Origin: Leptospira sanjuanensis
Lineage (GTDB): Bacteria; Spirochaetota; Leptospiria; Leptospirales; Leptospiraceae
Direction of reading: 5' to 3'
DNA: 64,000 bases
NCBI RefSeq assembly: GCF_022267375.1
Contig: NZ_JAIZBH010000001.1
Coordinates: 3,023,501-3,087,500, forward strand
The position numbers were made by a program, and so were the translations under genes. A model generated the notes under the pieces. That model was not told the origin of the DNA, searched no databases, and worked only from the letters and a program-made list of their open reading frames with translations. Shown here one piece after another: positions 33,949 to 46,656 of the stretch (positions within the stretch are counted from its first letter, which is position 1; the number at the start of each line of letters is the position of its first letter).

Positions 33949-35979
33949 ATGTATTTCTATCGATTCTTAATTTTATTGCCCCTCCTTTTCATTACTTTCA
34001 CGTTGAATTCCGACGGACTTCCAAATTTTTCTATCCAAGAAAAAGAAGCTCGAACCCAGTTTTCGAGAGGTTTTTCGTATTTTAATAATTCTCGATATTC
34101 TTCCGCTCGGGAGAACTTTTTAAAGGCACTCTCTATTAAATCGGATTTTACTTTAGCAAGACTCTTACTTTCCAATTCTTACTACTTGTCCGGTGATTGG
34201 CCAGAGAGCATGTCGGAATTAGAACAAATCGAGGGTACGACCGGCCTAAATCAAATTCAAAAAGCAAGACTCGATGCTCTCAGAATCAACCTCGCTGGTG
34301 GCAGCCAAGATTCTGCCCCTCGTTACTACTCTGCAATTATAGGCGACGACCTTCGGCGTTTTCGGTTTCGAAATCCATCCGACGTAGCAATTGACGATGA
34401 TGGATTTCTCTACGTTCTCTCTTTTGATACAGCGAATATAGTAAAATTTGATCCCAATGGCAATCCCGTTGATAACTTCAAAGGATCCTTAGGTCGGAAT
34501 TTATCGGGTCCTCTATTCTTCTCTTTGAGAGGAACCTCGATTTTCGTAGCTGATTTTAAGTCTGACAAGATCTATGAATTCAATACACGGGGTGAATATA
34601 GAAATCGCTTCGGAATATCCGGAAAAGGGAACGGTGAATTTCACGGTCCGACGGGAATATTTTTAACAAAAAGCGGATTTCTGTATGTTTCTGACTCCGG
34701 AAACAATCGCGTTCAAAAACTAAAAACGGACGGCACATTTATTCAGGAAATTGGAGTCGGAATTCTGCGAAATCCATCCGGACTCAAAGTAAATTCCAAA
34801 GGAGAAATCTACGTAGCCGATCGCGGAAATTCAAGAATCGCAGTATTCGATGCGGAAGGAAACTTTCTTCGAGAAATTACAAACCCGAATACATTATCGT
34901 CACCTCGAAATCTCACGATTCGAAAGAACGAACTTTATATCTCGGATGAAAAGTCGGGACTCATCATCTACAACACTCTCGAAAATACTTGGAAAGCCCT
35001 CGATTCATTCCGAGATTCGAAGAATATTGTTCGAAAGTTAAACCAACCATTCTCTTCTGCATTCGATTACACCGGGACTCATTATATTGCCGATTTCAAC
35101 CGCCATCGAGTCGAAATTTTCAGCCCCTCCAACCAGATGTCTTCCAACCTGGACATCGTAGTTGAAAAGGTTTTAAACAGAGAATATCCGGATATTTCCG
35201 TATTTATGCGAGTCCGTGATCGATCCGGCCGGGACATCAAAGCAATACCGAGGAACTCTTTCCGTGTTTACGAGTACGGCAACTTGGCCCCCTTGATCGG
35301 GCTCGCCGATATGCAGCAATTCAACAATCGAATTTCAGTCTCCCTCGTTTATGAGAACACTCCCGAAGTAAAAGCGGCCTATCCTGTATTCGAAAAATCG
35401 CTCAAACCTCTTCTGACCTCCTTGAGACAATACGACGGCGTTGAAGTTCTCCGTTCAGGGTCGGAACTCATCAAAGCTTCCGATTTCAACTACTCAATGC
35501 ATGAAATCTTTCGAATCTTAAGAACCTCTCCGAGCGAAAGCTCCTCGAAAACCGGCAAGGCGATTTACAGAGGGATATCCGACCTACTTGACCGGCTCGG
35601 TCCTCGGATCGTTTTGATTTTGGTTTCCGGAAATTCGCACGCAGACTCGTTTACGCAGATTTCTCCGGAAAAGATCATCCGTTACTCCAAAGCCCACTCC
35701 ATCCCGGTTTATTTTCTATCCTTGTCGGATAACGGACCGGCCGTAGAAACCTACAAAACGATCGCTGCATCGACCGGCGGCAAATACATCTTAGTTCCGG
35801 GAGAAGGATTAGAAAAAAATCTCTATGATTCTTTTCTAACACATAAAGACCGCAGATATATTGTATCCTTCAAAAGCAGAATGGATGCTGACAAAAAAGA
35901 TTTCTATATTCCGCTGACAGTCGAAGCGAATTTCAGAAACACTTCAGGAAAAGCGGAAGCGGGATTCTTCACAAAATGA
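33949..35979 (+). CDS. Exported NHL-repeat protein with TPR start and VWA-like C-terminal domain
   Basis: 676 residues from ATG 33949 (MYFYRFLILLPLLFITF signal peptide). Order: two TPR-like helices about 25-110 (SRGFSYFNNSRYSSARENF); a six-bladed NHL beta-propeller about 125-400 (PSDVAIDDDGFLYVLS, PTGIFLTKSGFLYVSD, PSGLKVNSKGEIYVAD, each followed by NRV or NSRI-type turns); then a von Willebrand A-like domain about 440-640 whose metal site is degenerate (SLVYENTPEV instead of DxSxS). It is probably a periplasmic or surface scaffold. An upstream in-frame start at 33874 is less likely. Its stop overlaps the start of the next gene (ATGA), so the two proteins are co-made. Confidence 0.75.
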   Translation: MYFYRFLILLPLLFITFTLNSDGLPNFSIQEKEARTQFSRGFSYFNNSRYSSARENFLKALSIKSDFTLARLLLSNSYYLSGDWPESMSELEQIEGTTGLNQIQKARLDALRINLAGGSQDSAPRYYSAIIGDDLRRFRFRNPSDVAIDDDGFLYVLSFDTANIVKFDPNGNPVDNFKGSLGRNLSGPLFFSLRGTSIFVADFKSDKIYEFNTRGEYRNRFGISGKGNGEFHGPTGIFLTKSGFLYVSDSGNNRVQKLKTDGTFIQEIGVGILRNPSGLKVNSKGEIYVADRGNSRIAVFDAEGNFLREITNPNTLSSPRNLTIRKNELYISDEKSGLIIYNTLENTWKALDSFRDSKNIVRKLNQPFSSAFDYTGTHYIADFNRHRVEIFSPSNQMSSNLDIVVEKVLNREYPDISVFMRVRDRSGRDIKAIPRNSFRVYEYGNLAPLIGLADMQQFNNRISVSLVYENTPEVKAAYPVFEKSLKPLLTSLRQYDGVEVLRSGSELIKASDFNYSMHEIFRILRTSPSESSSKTGKAIYRGISDLLDRLGPRIVLILVSGNSHADSFTQISPEKIIRYSKAHSIPVYFLSLSDNGPAVETYKTIAASTGGKYILVPGEGLEKNLYDSFLTHKDRRYIVSFKSRMDADKKDFYIPLTVEANFRNTSGKAEAGFFTK

Positions 35980-37976
35980 AATTCGACCTTATTCAAAAAC
36001 GCTCCTTAATCTTCTTAGCGATCCTACTTTGCTTAAGACCGATTTCATCGCAGGAAACGATTCGAAAGATACAAGAGGGAGAATCCTTTCTCAAAGACAG
36101 AAATTACGCCGCAGCATATCAATCTTTTTCCGAAGCGTCGAGAGCGAACTCGATGTCCGTTCGGTCGCTCCTCGGATTGGCGGAAGCGGCAAAACATCTG
36201 CATAAGTATAACGAATCCTTCGAAGCGTATAACAAAGCGCTCGCTCTCGAACCGGAAAATAAGACCGCAATCAAAGGAGCCGCCCTCGCTTACGTTCGCA
36301 AGAAAGAATATCAGAATTCTCTAAAGCTTCTGAAGCCGTCTCTCGAAACGGATCCGTTCGATCCGGTCTTAGCCCCCGTCCAAATCCAAATCCTCCTGGA
36401 AATGGGAAGTTACGAATCCGCTCTGAAAAAGCTGGAAGCCTCGCGCACAAAATTTCAAAGCTCGAAAGAAGTTCAAATCTTGGAAGCGAAAGTAAACGGT
36501 AAAACGGGAAACTTTTCCAAATCCTATCATCTTTGGAACTCGGTCCTCGCGTCTTCCTCCGATGATCCGGAGTTATTTTTTAATATGGCTTCTTTGTTGA
36601 TCGATTGGTCCGAAAAAAGTTCGCACCAGGAAAGAAAACAAAAGCTCGAGATGGCCTCCGAAAAACTCGAAAGAGCGATTTCTCTGTATCCGGATTTCGA
36701 GGAAGCGATCGATTCGCTCGTAAGAATCCGAATTTGGCAAGGCGACCATTCATCTGCGGTTACGCTCGCCCGAAAGCTCGTTTCTTTATATCCTCAAAAT
36801 CCTTCTTATCTGTATCTCAAAGCGTTTGCGGAAGAGAAAGAAGCGAACAAAGATTCTAACCTAAAAGACGCGCTCAAAAACGACCTCGTTGAAATATTAA
36901 AATTAGATGATTTAGATTCCGTCTCGAGACAAAAAGCGGAGTCGGCGGCGCTGAATCATTTTCCCGAGAATCATTCTTTCCGAAGAAAACTCGGTGATTA
37001 CAGAATGCAGCGGTTTCGATCCGCGAAAAATTCTCTTCTATACGATATGGCGTCCCATCATCTTGCGACTGCGAGAGAATTGATTCCGGCGCAACCCGAA
37101 GTTCAGTTTCAAACCTTGTCCGAATACAAACGAACATCATTCTTCCCTCGATATTTGAACCTTCTTTTATTTTTAAGAAAGAAATATCCGGAAAACGAAA
37201 AGTATCAGTACGAAATCGAGAATCTTTTAGGTTCGATGAAACAATCGATCGCATATAAAGAAGGTTTGGTGGAAATCACCGGAGACAATCTTTCGGAAAA
37301 TTACGGAAGAACTCCGCCCGTTCTTTTGATGTTCGATCTTTCGGACAAATCCTATTTAGGAGATTATCCCGATCTCGCGCTTTTAGTTTCCTCTTCCGTG
37401 CGGAAAATTCTTTCGTTAAATCCTACGATCGCCCTTTCCGGGGTTTTGGAAACGGCACGAAACAATCCAAGTTCTTTCGACATCAATTCGGAGGCATATA
37501 CGGGGATCGTGCCTTATAACGAAACAACCTTTTTGAAAGTGAAGGATTCGGCCAAGAACGGGATCAAACCGAGATTCCTAATTTACGGTTCCCTAAAATA
37601 CGAAAATCATTCTTTAAACATCGATTGGACGATCAAGGACTCGAAACACGAAAAAGTTCTTTCAACGTTCCGCGTTTTTGCGAAAGGAAGAGATTTTCTT
37701 CCCGAAGCGGCCGCAAGATCGGCTTCTAAAATTCTCGCGGCGATTCCGCCTTCCGGTTCCGTCTTAAAGGTGAAAGACGAAGACATCATTCTCAATGTGG
37801 GAACTCTCGACGGCTTAAAAAAAGGAAGTAAGGTCCAGATCTACAACACCGCCGGGAAATCGGGAGAGGCTACGATCGTAGAAACGGATTACTTTCTTTC
37901 GAGAGCCGTTCCGGACAGCGGGAACAACGGACTCAAAACTATCTCCGAAGGCGATCGAGTCCTCTGGAAACGTTAG
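35976..37976 (+). CDS. Exported TPR protein with FlgT-C-like C-terminus
   Basis: 666 residues. Signal peptide (RSLIFLAILLCLRPISSQ), TPR arrays in the first 330 residues (NYAAAYQSFSEASR, KYNESFEAYNKALAL, ALEPEN), then a domain of unknown type (PPVLLMFDLSDKSYLGDYP), and a C-terminal beta-barrel-like module (DGLKKGSKVQIYNTAGKSGEATIV) resembling the flagellar-assembly T C-terminal domain found in many outer-membrane-associated lipoprotein-assembly proteins. It overlaps the NHL gene by four bases, so both probably form one envelope complex. Function unknown. Confidence 0.7.
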   Translation: MKFDLIQKRSLIFLAILLCLRPISSQETIRKIQEGESFLKDRNYAAAYQSFSEASRANSMSVRSLLGLAEAAKHLHKYNESFEAYNKALALEPENKTAIKGAALAYVRKKEYQNSLKLLKPSLETDPFDPVLAPVQIQILLEMGSYESALKKLEASRTKFQSSKEVQILEAKVNGKTGNFSKSYHLWNSVLASSSDDPELFFNMASLLIDWSEKSSHQERKQKLEMASEKLERAISLYPDFEEAIDSLVRIRIWQGDHSSAVTLARKLVSLYPQNPSYLYLKAFAEEKEANKDSNLKDALKNDLVEILKLDDLDSVSRQKAESAALNHFPENHSFRRKLGDYRMQRFRSAKNSLLYDMASHHLATARELIPAQPEVQFQTLSEYKRTSFFPRYLNLLLFLRKKYPENEKYQYEIENLLGSMKQSIAYKEGLVEITGDNLSENYGRTPPVLLMFDLSDKSYLGDYPDLALLVSSSVRKILSLNPTIALSGVLETARNNPSSFDINSEAYTGIVPYNETTFLKVKDSAKNGIKPRFLIYGSLKYENHSLNIDWTIKDSKHEKVLSTFRVFAKGRDFLPEAAARSASKILAAIPPSGSVLKVKDEDIILNVGTLDGLKKGSKVQIYNTAGKSGEATIVETDYFLSRAVPDSGNNGLKTISEGDRVLWKR

Positions 37977-38026
37977 ACGAAACAGAATCTTCCGAAGACG
38001 ATCGAATTTATCGTTAACTTTAAACC

Positions 38027-38623
38027 TCAATCGCGAAGTCGCGGAAACTCGCTGAAATAATCCAAAATCTCTTCGGCAATTCCCTGCTCCAATCTGAGAA
38101 TTTCCTCGGCGTCGTATCGTTCTTTCAAATCGAAAGTCCAGACTCTTCCTTGGATTTTCGTTTTAGAAAGATTGAATCTTTCCGGTTCGATCGGAAACCA
38201 AGTCGGATAATCGGACTGTTTTTGATAGATTCGAGCGGAATCGCTTTTGAACGTGTTTCGATTGACGTGGATCGTAAATCGGTTGAAAAGAATTCCGTAT
38301 TCCAGATCCAAATCCACATCCGGATGAATCCGAAATTCCCGGGCTTCCGCGTCCCATTCCATCCGAGATCCTTCCAGACAAACCTCGTCGTCCGCTTCGA
38401 TTTCGACGGGAATCGGATAAGAATATGCGGTTTTTATGTTTTTCTTACGATCGTATCCGACCTGAACGTTGGAATGTTTTCCCTTCCTTTCGATTCTTAC
38501 CTGGAACGCGGATTCCGGGCGATGCGCCAAATGCGCTCGGATCGCCGCGACCGCTTCTTTCGAAAACTGCAAGGGAAGAATTTTGCCGGGAATCTTTTTA
38601 AAAATACTAAGAATCGATCTCAT
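38027..38623 (-). CDS. Conserved-looking protein with weak HesB/IscA-like resemblance
   Basis: 198 residues, soluble. The first half (LPLQFSKEAVAAIRAHLAH, then a strand pair and EVCLEGSRMEW) has the spacing of the HesB/IscA iron-sulfur carrier fold, but the three cysteines that bind the cluster are absent (only one Cys is present), so iron-sulfur carriage is not supported. The second half (QSDYPTWFPIEPERFNLSKT) is unassigned. I would call it hypothetical. It stands alone between the TPR gene and a 372-base gene-free stretch. Confidence 0.55.
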   Translation of the reverse strand: MRSILSIFKKIPGKILPLQFSKEAVAAIRAHLAHRPESAFQVRIERKGKHSNVQVGYDRKKNIKTAYSYPIPVEIEADDEVCLEGSRMEWDAEAREFRIHPDVDLDLEYGILFNRFTIHVNRNTFKSDSARIYQKQSDYPTWFPIEPERFNLSKTKIQGRVWTFDLKERYDAEEILRLEQGIAEEILDYFSEFPRLRD

Positions 38624-38995
38624 CGTTGCTTATTTTACCGGTAAACATGTGTAGGAACTCATACAAGAAAGCCGGGAACAACACTTTTATAAAAGTCGGA
38701 ACTACGGAATACGACAAAATCTGTAGGAACTACTGCAAAAATAGAAATCAAAACCGGTCTTCGCTTCCAAAATAAACGCTATTTCTTTTTGTCCCGACAA
38801 GAATTCAAAAAAATTCTTGCTTTAAACGCTCTTTATCAAAGCAAAAAAAGGTTTTCTCATCGCATTAGACTACGATTTAATGCAAGACATCCGAAACGAG
38901 ATTCATGCAAACAAAAGCGTTCGCATTATGCGAATAAATTCCGATGCAAATTTCGTATTTGGGCAAAATCGTCTCGATTCAAAATTCGTCTTCGT
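38624..38995. other. Gene-free stretch with short repeats
   Basis: 372 bases with no credible gene. It contains GTAGGAACT-type short repeats near 38649, 38693 and 38722 and an inverted repeat (CAAGAATT 38798-38805, AATTCTTG 38812-38819) downstream of methylglyoxal synthase. The promoter for the leftward gene at 38623 should be here. Confidence 0.55.
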
Positions 38996-39442
38996 TTAAT
39001 CCCTGCGAATTCTCGTGCCGTAGTCCATCAGAACTTTCTGATACGATGTGATGAACTGGGGAGAACTGATCATGTAATCCGCGGTCGATCGATTGCAAGC
39101 CATGGGTATATTATAAAGTACTGCAATTCTTAAGAGTGCTTTTACATCCGGGTCGTGCGGCTGCGCGGTCAAAGGGTCCCAAAAGAAGATCACGATATCC
39201 AAATCCCCTTCCGCGATTTTCGCCCCGATTTGCTGATCCCCTCCTAACGGTCCCGAAAGAAATCGATATACGGGCAATTCGGCCTCTTCGTTTATCAATT
39301 TTCCGGTCGTCCCCGTTCCGAATAGATGATGTCTGGATAATATCTCACGATGGGTTTTGACCCATGCGACCAAATCCTCTTTGCGATTGTCGTGTGCGAC
39401 GAGTGCGATTCTTTTTGTCGCGGGAACCGAAACTTCTTTCAT
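38996..39442 (-). CDS. mgsA: Methylglyoxal synthase
   Basis: 148 residues, the typical length. It converts dihydroxyacetone phosphate to methylglyoxal and phosphate, a bypass of lower glycolysis that relieves phosphate stress. Motifs: GTGTTGK phosphate-binding loop, SGPLGGDQQIGA, DIVIFFWDPL and AQPHDPDVKALLRIA with the catalytic Asp and His. All expected residues are present. Monocistronic; TTG/ATG ambiguity is absent. The rest of glycerol or DHAP metabolism is not nearby. Confidence 0.93.
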   Translation of the reverse strand: MKEVSVPATKRIALVAHDNRKEDLVAWVKTHREILSRHHLFGTGTTGKLINEEAELPVYRFLSGPLGGDQQIGAKIAEGDLDIVIFFWDPLTAQPHDPDVKALLRIAVLYNIPMACNRSTADYMISSPQFITSYQKVLMDYGTRIRRD

Positions 39443-39585
39443 TCTTCGTTACTCTTTCTCGTTGATTTCAATCTAATTTTTTGATGACAGGCATCTGCGA
39501 CCAATCCTAAATTGACCTAAGATATTTTTTTTCAAAGTCGGACCGGCGTTTCTTCGTGTTCGTCTTTGTTTCGAGCATAATCCGA

Positions 39586-40395
39586 ATGAACCCTTCCTCG
39601 TTTTACTTTCGATTCGCGTGCTTTACGATTTCATTTTTTATTCTCCATTCTCCCTTGACTCCGCAAAGCGGACAAACGTCGAACGAAAAGAAGATCGAGA
39701 TTCTCATCCCCGACGGCACGAGCGGCGATTCAAATTGGGGAAAGGACGTTCTCCCCTTCGAGGACATCGATCTTTTGGGAGACGCAAGCGAGGAGAATTC
39801 CAAAAGTCTTTTTGAAAAAGCAAAAGAAGGTTTCTTAAGTTCCGTGGATCGTTTTCGCAAATCGAGCGATCTCGCCGACGCAAAACGAAAAGAATTCGAT
39901 CAACGGACGTTCGAAGCGGATCGTTACGATTGGCAGAAACAAAATCGACGCGAGAATTTCGAACGCGCTCTTGCAAGGGACTTAAACAAGTCAAGGTCGG
40001 ACGCGATTCATCTTCTCGTCGCTGCGATATATTCTTTGGAAAAAATTCAGAACGAGAAGGTGAGAGATGGCGATCAGTTCCGCGAATTGCAAGCCGGGAT
40101 TTATCGTGAATACATCAAGCATCAACTCGCTCTCAAAAATTTTATGCAAGCGATGGATCTTTTGGAAAGATACATCCAAATCGGGAACAAGTATTACGAA
40201 GATGCGGAGGCTCAGGGTTTTCTCGCGAACTGTTACGAACGGGCCTATCGTCTTTCCAAAAAGAATCGGGACGATCAAGCTCGGGAGAAATACGATATTC
40301 TCCGGAAGAAACACGGTTTGTTGTATGCGGAGTATAAGTTCGGGAAGAACTCTCCGGATTATAAGGAATTCTCCAGAGAACTTTTTAAAGATTAA
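39586..40395 (+). CDS. Exported helical protein, function unknown
   Basis: 269 residues from ATG 39586 ([20 protein letters not shown]). The first ten codons of the frame upstream lack a ribosome-binding site. After the signal peptide and a short Gly/Asp-rich spacer, the body is a long series of amphipathic helices with TPR-like spacing ([43 protein letters not shown]). The helical, periplasmic character recalls leptospiral flagellar-sheath proteins such as the Fcp family, but I cannot confirm that. Convergent with the coiled-coil gene that ends at 40470, with a hairpin between. Confidence 0.6.
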   Translation: MNPSSFYFRFACFTISFFILHSPLTPQSGQTSNEKKIEILIPDGTSGDSNWGKDVLPFEDIDLLGDASEENSKSLFEKAKEGFLSSVDRFRKSSDLADAKRKEFDQRTFEADRYDWQKQNRRENFERALARDLNKSRSDAIHLLVAAIYSLEKIQNEKVRDGDQFRELQAGIYREYIKHQLALKNFMQAMDLLERYIQIGNKYYEDAEAQGFLANCYERAYRLSKKNRDDQAREKYDILRKKHGLLYAEYKFGKNSPDYKEFSRELFKD

Positions 40396-40449
40396 ACGAA
40401 ATCGAATTTTCAAACACGGTCAATGCCGGTTTCAAAATTCGAATCGTTT
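40394..40449. terminator. Long imperfect hairpin between convergent genes
   Basis: Arms 40394-40415 (AAACGAAATCGAATTTTC) and 40429-40449 pair with a few mismatches over about 20 bp, enclosing a GC-rich inner loop. It begins at the stop codon of the helical protein gene and faces the end of the opposing gene, so it may terminate both. Confidence 0.45.
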
Positions 40450-40469
40450 ACGCGGAGCGCGGCGGTTGA

Positions 40470-41297
<828 letters not shown>

Positions 41298-41335
41298 CGT
41301 ATTTATTGTAACACTAACCAGCGGATTTTCCCGGG

Positions 41336-43257
<1,922 letters not shown>

Positions 43258-43261
<4 letters not shown>

Positions 43262-44607
43262 GCAAGGATCCTTCCTTTCAGAGTCGCGCTGGTCGCGCTC
43301 TCGATTTGAACGGAAACCGTAGTACCGATCAGATCGGCCGCGTTCTTTCCTTCCGGAAGGGGAAACACGGTCATTCTTCCGCAGGGAGTTCTTCCGCAGA
43401 GTTGTTTTTCCGACTTGCGGGAAGTGTTCTCAATCAAAATGGAATATACTCTTCCGATACGAGCGCGGTTTTGTTCGTGAGAAAGCGAAGTTTGTAAGTC
43501 TACGAGTTTGGTTAGCCGAGCGGACTTCGTTTCTTCGGGAACGTTGTCCGGAAGTTTTCTCTGCGCCATCGTTCCTTCGCGCTCGGAATACTTGAACATG
43601 AACGCCATGTCGAACTGAACTTCGCGAACGACCGCGAGAGTGTCTTCGAATTCTTCGTCGGTTTCGTTCGGAAATCCTACGATGATATCGGTCGTAATTC
43701 CCACATCGGGAACGATGCTGCGGATTTCTTTGACGACATCCAAAAATTCTTCCTTGGAATAAGAACGTTTCATCTCTTCCAAAACTCTCGTGTTTCCCGC
43801 TTGCAGAGGAAGATGAATGTTCGGACAAAAACGGGGATTCTCCGCCATCAACCGAAGGAGATGCACCGGAAAATCCTTCGGGTGCGGAGAAGTAAAACGG
43901 ATTCTTTCGATGGTCGTTTCATCGAGAAGCATTTTGATCAGACCGGCAAAGTCGGTTCCTTGTTCTTTGTAGGAATTTACGTTTTGCCCGAGAAGCGTTA
44001 CCTGACGGATTCCCTTTTCCGCAAGATCCTGCACTTCGCGCACGATACTTTTCGGATCGCGGCTGCGTTCTCTTCCCCGCGTATAAGGTACGACACAAAA
44101 AGTGCAGAAATTATTGCAACCTCTCATGATCGTCACGAAGGCTTGGATTCCGTTGACGACCCTCGGTTCGATTTCGTCGTAGGTTTCGATCTTGGAAAGA
44201 CGGGTGAGAGCGATGGAATTTTCACCGCCTCGAATTCTTTGAATGAGTTCGGGAAGACTTCTGTAATTGTCCGGTCCTACGACCAAGTCTAGAGGAAGTT
44301 CCTGATGGAACAAATCGTCTCCGAGATTCTGAGCCATACAACCGAGGACGCCGATCACGAGATTCGGATTCCTTTTTTTCAGATAACCGAGAGATTGAAG
44401 ACGGTTGTAGATCTTTGCGTGGGCGTTTTCGCGGATCGCGCAGGTATTTAAGAAGATGATGTCGGAATCCTCGGGGTCAACGGAGGAGGAATATTCAGCG
44501 TCTTTCATCAAACTGGATACAATACCGGAATCATATTCATTCATCTGGCAGCCGTAGGTCTCGATATAGACTTTTCCTGCCTTTTTTTCCAGTTCCAGAA
44601 CGCTCAT
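43258..44607 (-). CDS. miaB: tRNA-2-methylthio-N6-dimethylallyladenosine synthase
   Basis: 449 residues. This radical-SAM enzyme adds a methylthio group to i6A37 of tRNAs that read UNN codons. Seen: N-terminal UPF0004 domain with cysteines (YGCQMN, LNTCAI, VLGCMAQ), the radical-SAM CxxxCxxC in [10 protein letters not shown] followed by [12 protein letters not shown], which is typical of MiaB rather than RimO, and a C-terminal TRAM domain ([28 protein letters not shown]). Length and motifs are complete. Its 3' end overlaps the LptF/LptG-type gene by four bases. Confidence 0.93.
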
Positions 44608-44670
44608 AGGACTGAATTTCTGCTTGCAGGACGGGCTGTAAAGGGGTTTTCCATAGATAGGAAGAGCCCT

Positions 44671-45270
44671 ATGGCAGTGAATACCAAACCGGATTATTAT
44701 AGGCTTTTGGATGTTTCTCGGAATTCCGACCTGAGAAAAATCGAGACCGCATACCGGGATTATTTGGAAAAACTGGAATCCGATCCATGGAATCCTTCCC
44801 GAGAATTGGACCGGGAAGAAGGAACACGGGCTTATCTCATACTCAGTTCCCCAAAATCCAGAGAAGAATACGATAAGACCCTGGACTATGAGTTCCTACT
44901 TTTGGACACGACCAAGATTCCGGAAGAATTCGAATCGTTTTATAACGTGCAAAAGTTATCCGAAGGGGAAGAAACCAGAGAATTCTACTCACGATTTTTA
45001 GAATTCAAAAAGGATTTGGAAAATACGTTGAAGAATCTTCGGATCACTGTGTTATTCTTTTTAAGCGCATTTTCGCTCTTAACGATTTTCGCCCTTTTAA
45101 TGGCCTTGGCTCAGAAAAATGGTTTTCTCTCGCCCGGCGTCGAGTTGTTCTACAGAAAGTGGGGAATTCTTTGTTCTGCGGGAATTCTCTTTTCGGGATA
45201 CGCGGTCTTTCGTAAGATCCTGTCGCCGAAGAAGAACAGAATCGAAAAACGTCGGGAACCTATCCATTGA
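44671..45270 (+). CDS. Membrane protein with degenerate J-domain
   Basis: 199 residues. The first 70 residues follow J-domain helices ([25 protein letters not shown]), but the catalytic HPD tripeptide is absent (LESDPWNPS follows helix II), so it cannot stimulate DnaK in the usual way. Two transmembrane segments occupy about 120-170 ([38 protein letters not shown]). A basic tail ends it. GGAAGAG precedes the ATG. The next gene starts inside its stop codon, so they are coupled. It may anchor a partner at the membrane (inference). Confidence 0.65.
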   Translation: MAVNTKPDYYRLLDVSRNSDLRKIETAYRDYLEKLESDPWNPSRELDREEGTRAYLILSSPKSREEYDKTLDYEFLLLDTTKIPEEFESFYNVQKLSEGEETREFYSRFLEFKKDLENTLKNLRITVLFFLSAFSLLTIFALLMALAQKNGFLSPGVELFYRKWGILCSAGILFSGYAVFRKILSPKKNRIEKRREPIH

Positions 45271-45911
45271 AAACATCACCGAAAAAGAACGATCCGAAAC
45301 ATCTCGCCGAAGAGGAAATCTCCTACTACTATTCCCTTCTTCAAGAAGAATTAACGAACTTTGATTGCGGAGAATTGTGTAAGCCCGACAACGACGGAGT
45401 TCCGTTCTGCTGCATTGCTGATAACGCAGTTCCGACCTTGTATCGATCCGAATTCTCCATGTTGAAAAAAAGAACCGATCTCTGGAAAGTGTGGAAACCC
45501 GAAACGGAAGTCGACAAAAAAATGCTCGCGGAATACGATTCCAAAGAAACGCTCTTTTGCGAATGCAAAGGAATTCAATTTTGTGAAAGAGACAATCGTT
45601 CCATCAGCTGCAGAACCTTTCCGCTGGAACCTTACTTGGATACGAGAGGGGTTTTGATCGGTTTAGTTTTCATGAAAGAATTCACCGGCAAATGTCCGTT
45701 GACGTTGCGAGCGAAAGACATTCGTCAGGAATTCGTGGACTCCCATTTTATTTTTTGGGAAAAACTTCTGTTTCGCTTGGATTCCGAATACGAAACCTTT
45801 TGGAACTCATCCAAATCGTATCGCAGATCCCGTGCGAAAACCGGAAAAAAATTCCCGATCTTCTTTCCGAGTCATTTAAAAGGAAAGAACTATCTGCTGG
45901 AATACGTTTGA
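45267..45911 (+). CDS. Cys-rich protein, YkgJ-like Zn/Fe-chelating type
   Basis: 214 residues. Cysteine motifs ([36 protein letters not shown]) resemble the YkgJ/FliB-type zinc- or iron-cluster family, often of unknown function. No membrane segment. The TTG start at 45267 overlaps the stop of the J-like gene (TTGA), indicating translational coupling. After its end there is about 280 bases without a gene except for an inverted repeat. Confidence 0.6.
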   Translation: MKTSPKKNDPKHLAEEEISYYYSLLQEELTNFDCGELCKPDNDGVPFCCIADNAVPTLYRSEFSMLKKRTDLWKVWKPETEVDKKMLAEYDSKETLFCECKGIQFCERDNRSISCRTFPLEPYLDTRGVLIGLVFMKEFTGKCPLTLRAKDIRQEFVDSHFIFWEKLLFRLDSEYETFWNSSKSYRRSRAKTGKKFPIFFPSHLKGKNYLLEYV

Positions 45912-46139
45912 GTTTTCGAAAGAATCAATCCGACATTAGAATAAAAGAATATTCTTTATTATCCGAAGTAAACGGACGACTTTATCACAAAATTCGTTTC
46001 TACCTTTGTGCGGCCCGTTGACGGGGGATCGACAAAGTTCTGCTTTCTTTCAAGCAATTTTTAACAAGAAGTCGTTTGTCGGACCAAATACGAAGGACTG
46101 AAAAAGAATCGACCGAGAAGAATGTTTTTTACGGTGCGC

Positions 46140-46172
46140 GGATCACTTAGAAAAAACTTTCATAAGTGATCC
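46140..46172. terminator. 10-bp perfect inverted repeat
   Basis: GGATCACTTA (46140-46149) and TAAGTGATCC (46163-46172) around a 13-base loop, just past the end of the lipoprotein gene at 46189. Probable intrinsic or bidirectional terminator; no clear T-run follows. Confidence 0.45.
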
Positions 46173-46188
46173 ATTGTATTCGAACTAT

Positions 46189-46656
46189 TTAAACTTCGTC
46201 CGAAACCGACTTTTTGCCCTTAGAAGCGGGTGAAGGTGCCGCGGGCTTTATCTTTTTTGCAAGTTCCCAAGTTTGAACTTGATGGGTGTTGAACGAAAGA
46301 CGTCCCGGTGTGGAAGTATTACCAGCCTGAGTTCCGGCATGATAATTGACCGAAGTTACGCTCCCGGATTCCGCGAGAATAATCACATCCGCTCCACTTT
46401 CTCTCGCCTTTCCCTTAACATATTCGATACAGTGATTCAACTGACCGCAACGAACTTCTACGATTCCGATTTGTTCTACTCTATAATCGGGAACCGCCCT
46501 CATTATTACGTCGATAGGATCCGTTTCGGCAAGAGGCGGGTAATTCTTTCCTGTAATCGTCACATTACCCAATGCAGTAACACAGTTTGTTACGTTAAAC
46601 AGTGCGATCAAAATGAAAGCAAAAATCATTCCGTATTTACGAACGTTAGTCGTCAT
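46189..46656 (-). CDS. Small lipoprotein, function unknown
   Basis: 155 residues. Signal (MTTNVRKYGMIFAFILIALF) followed by NVTNC, a relaxed leptospiral-type lipobox. The mature part has a single beta-alpha-like domain (YRVEQIGIVEVRC, KARESGADVIILAES) reminiscent of DUF4156/RcsF-like lipoproteins, two Cys (RCGQLNHC) and a Ser/Lys-rich tail. AAAGGAG lies about 13 bases before the ATG. Single gene. Confidence 0.65.
   Translation of the reverse strand: MTTNVRKYGMIFAFILIALFNVTNCVTALGNVTITGKNYPPLAETDPIDVIMRAVPDYRVEQIGIVEVRCGQLNHCIEYVKGKARESGADVIILAESGSVTSVNYHAGTQAGNTSTPGRLSFNTHQVQTWELAKKIKPAAPSPASKGKKSVSDEV

Noticed and set aside
38027..38623. Iron-sulfur carrier (IscA/HesB) assignment
   Set aside because: The three cluster-binding cysteines are absent.
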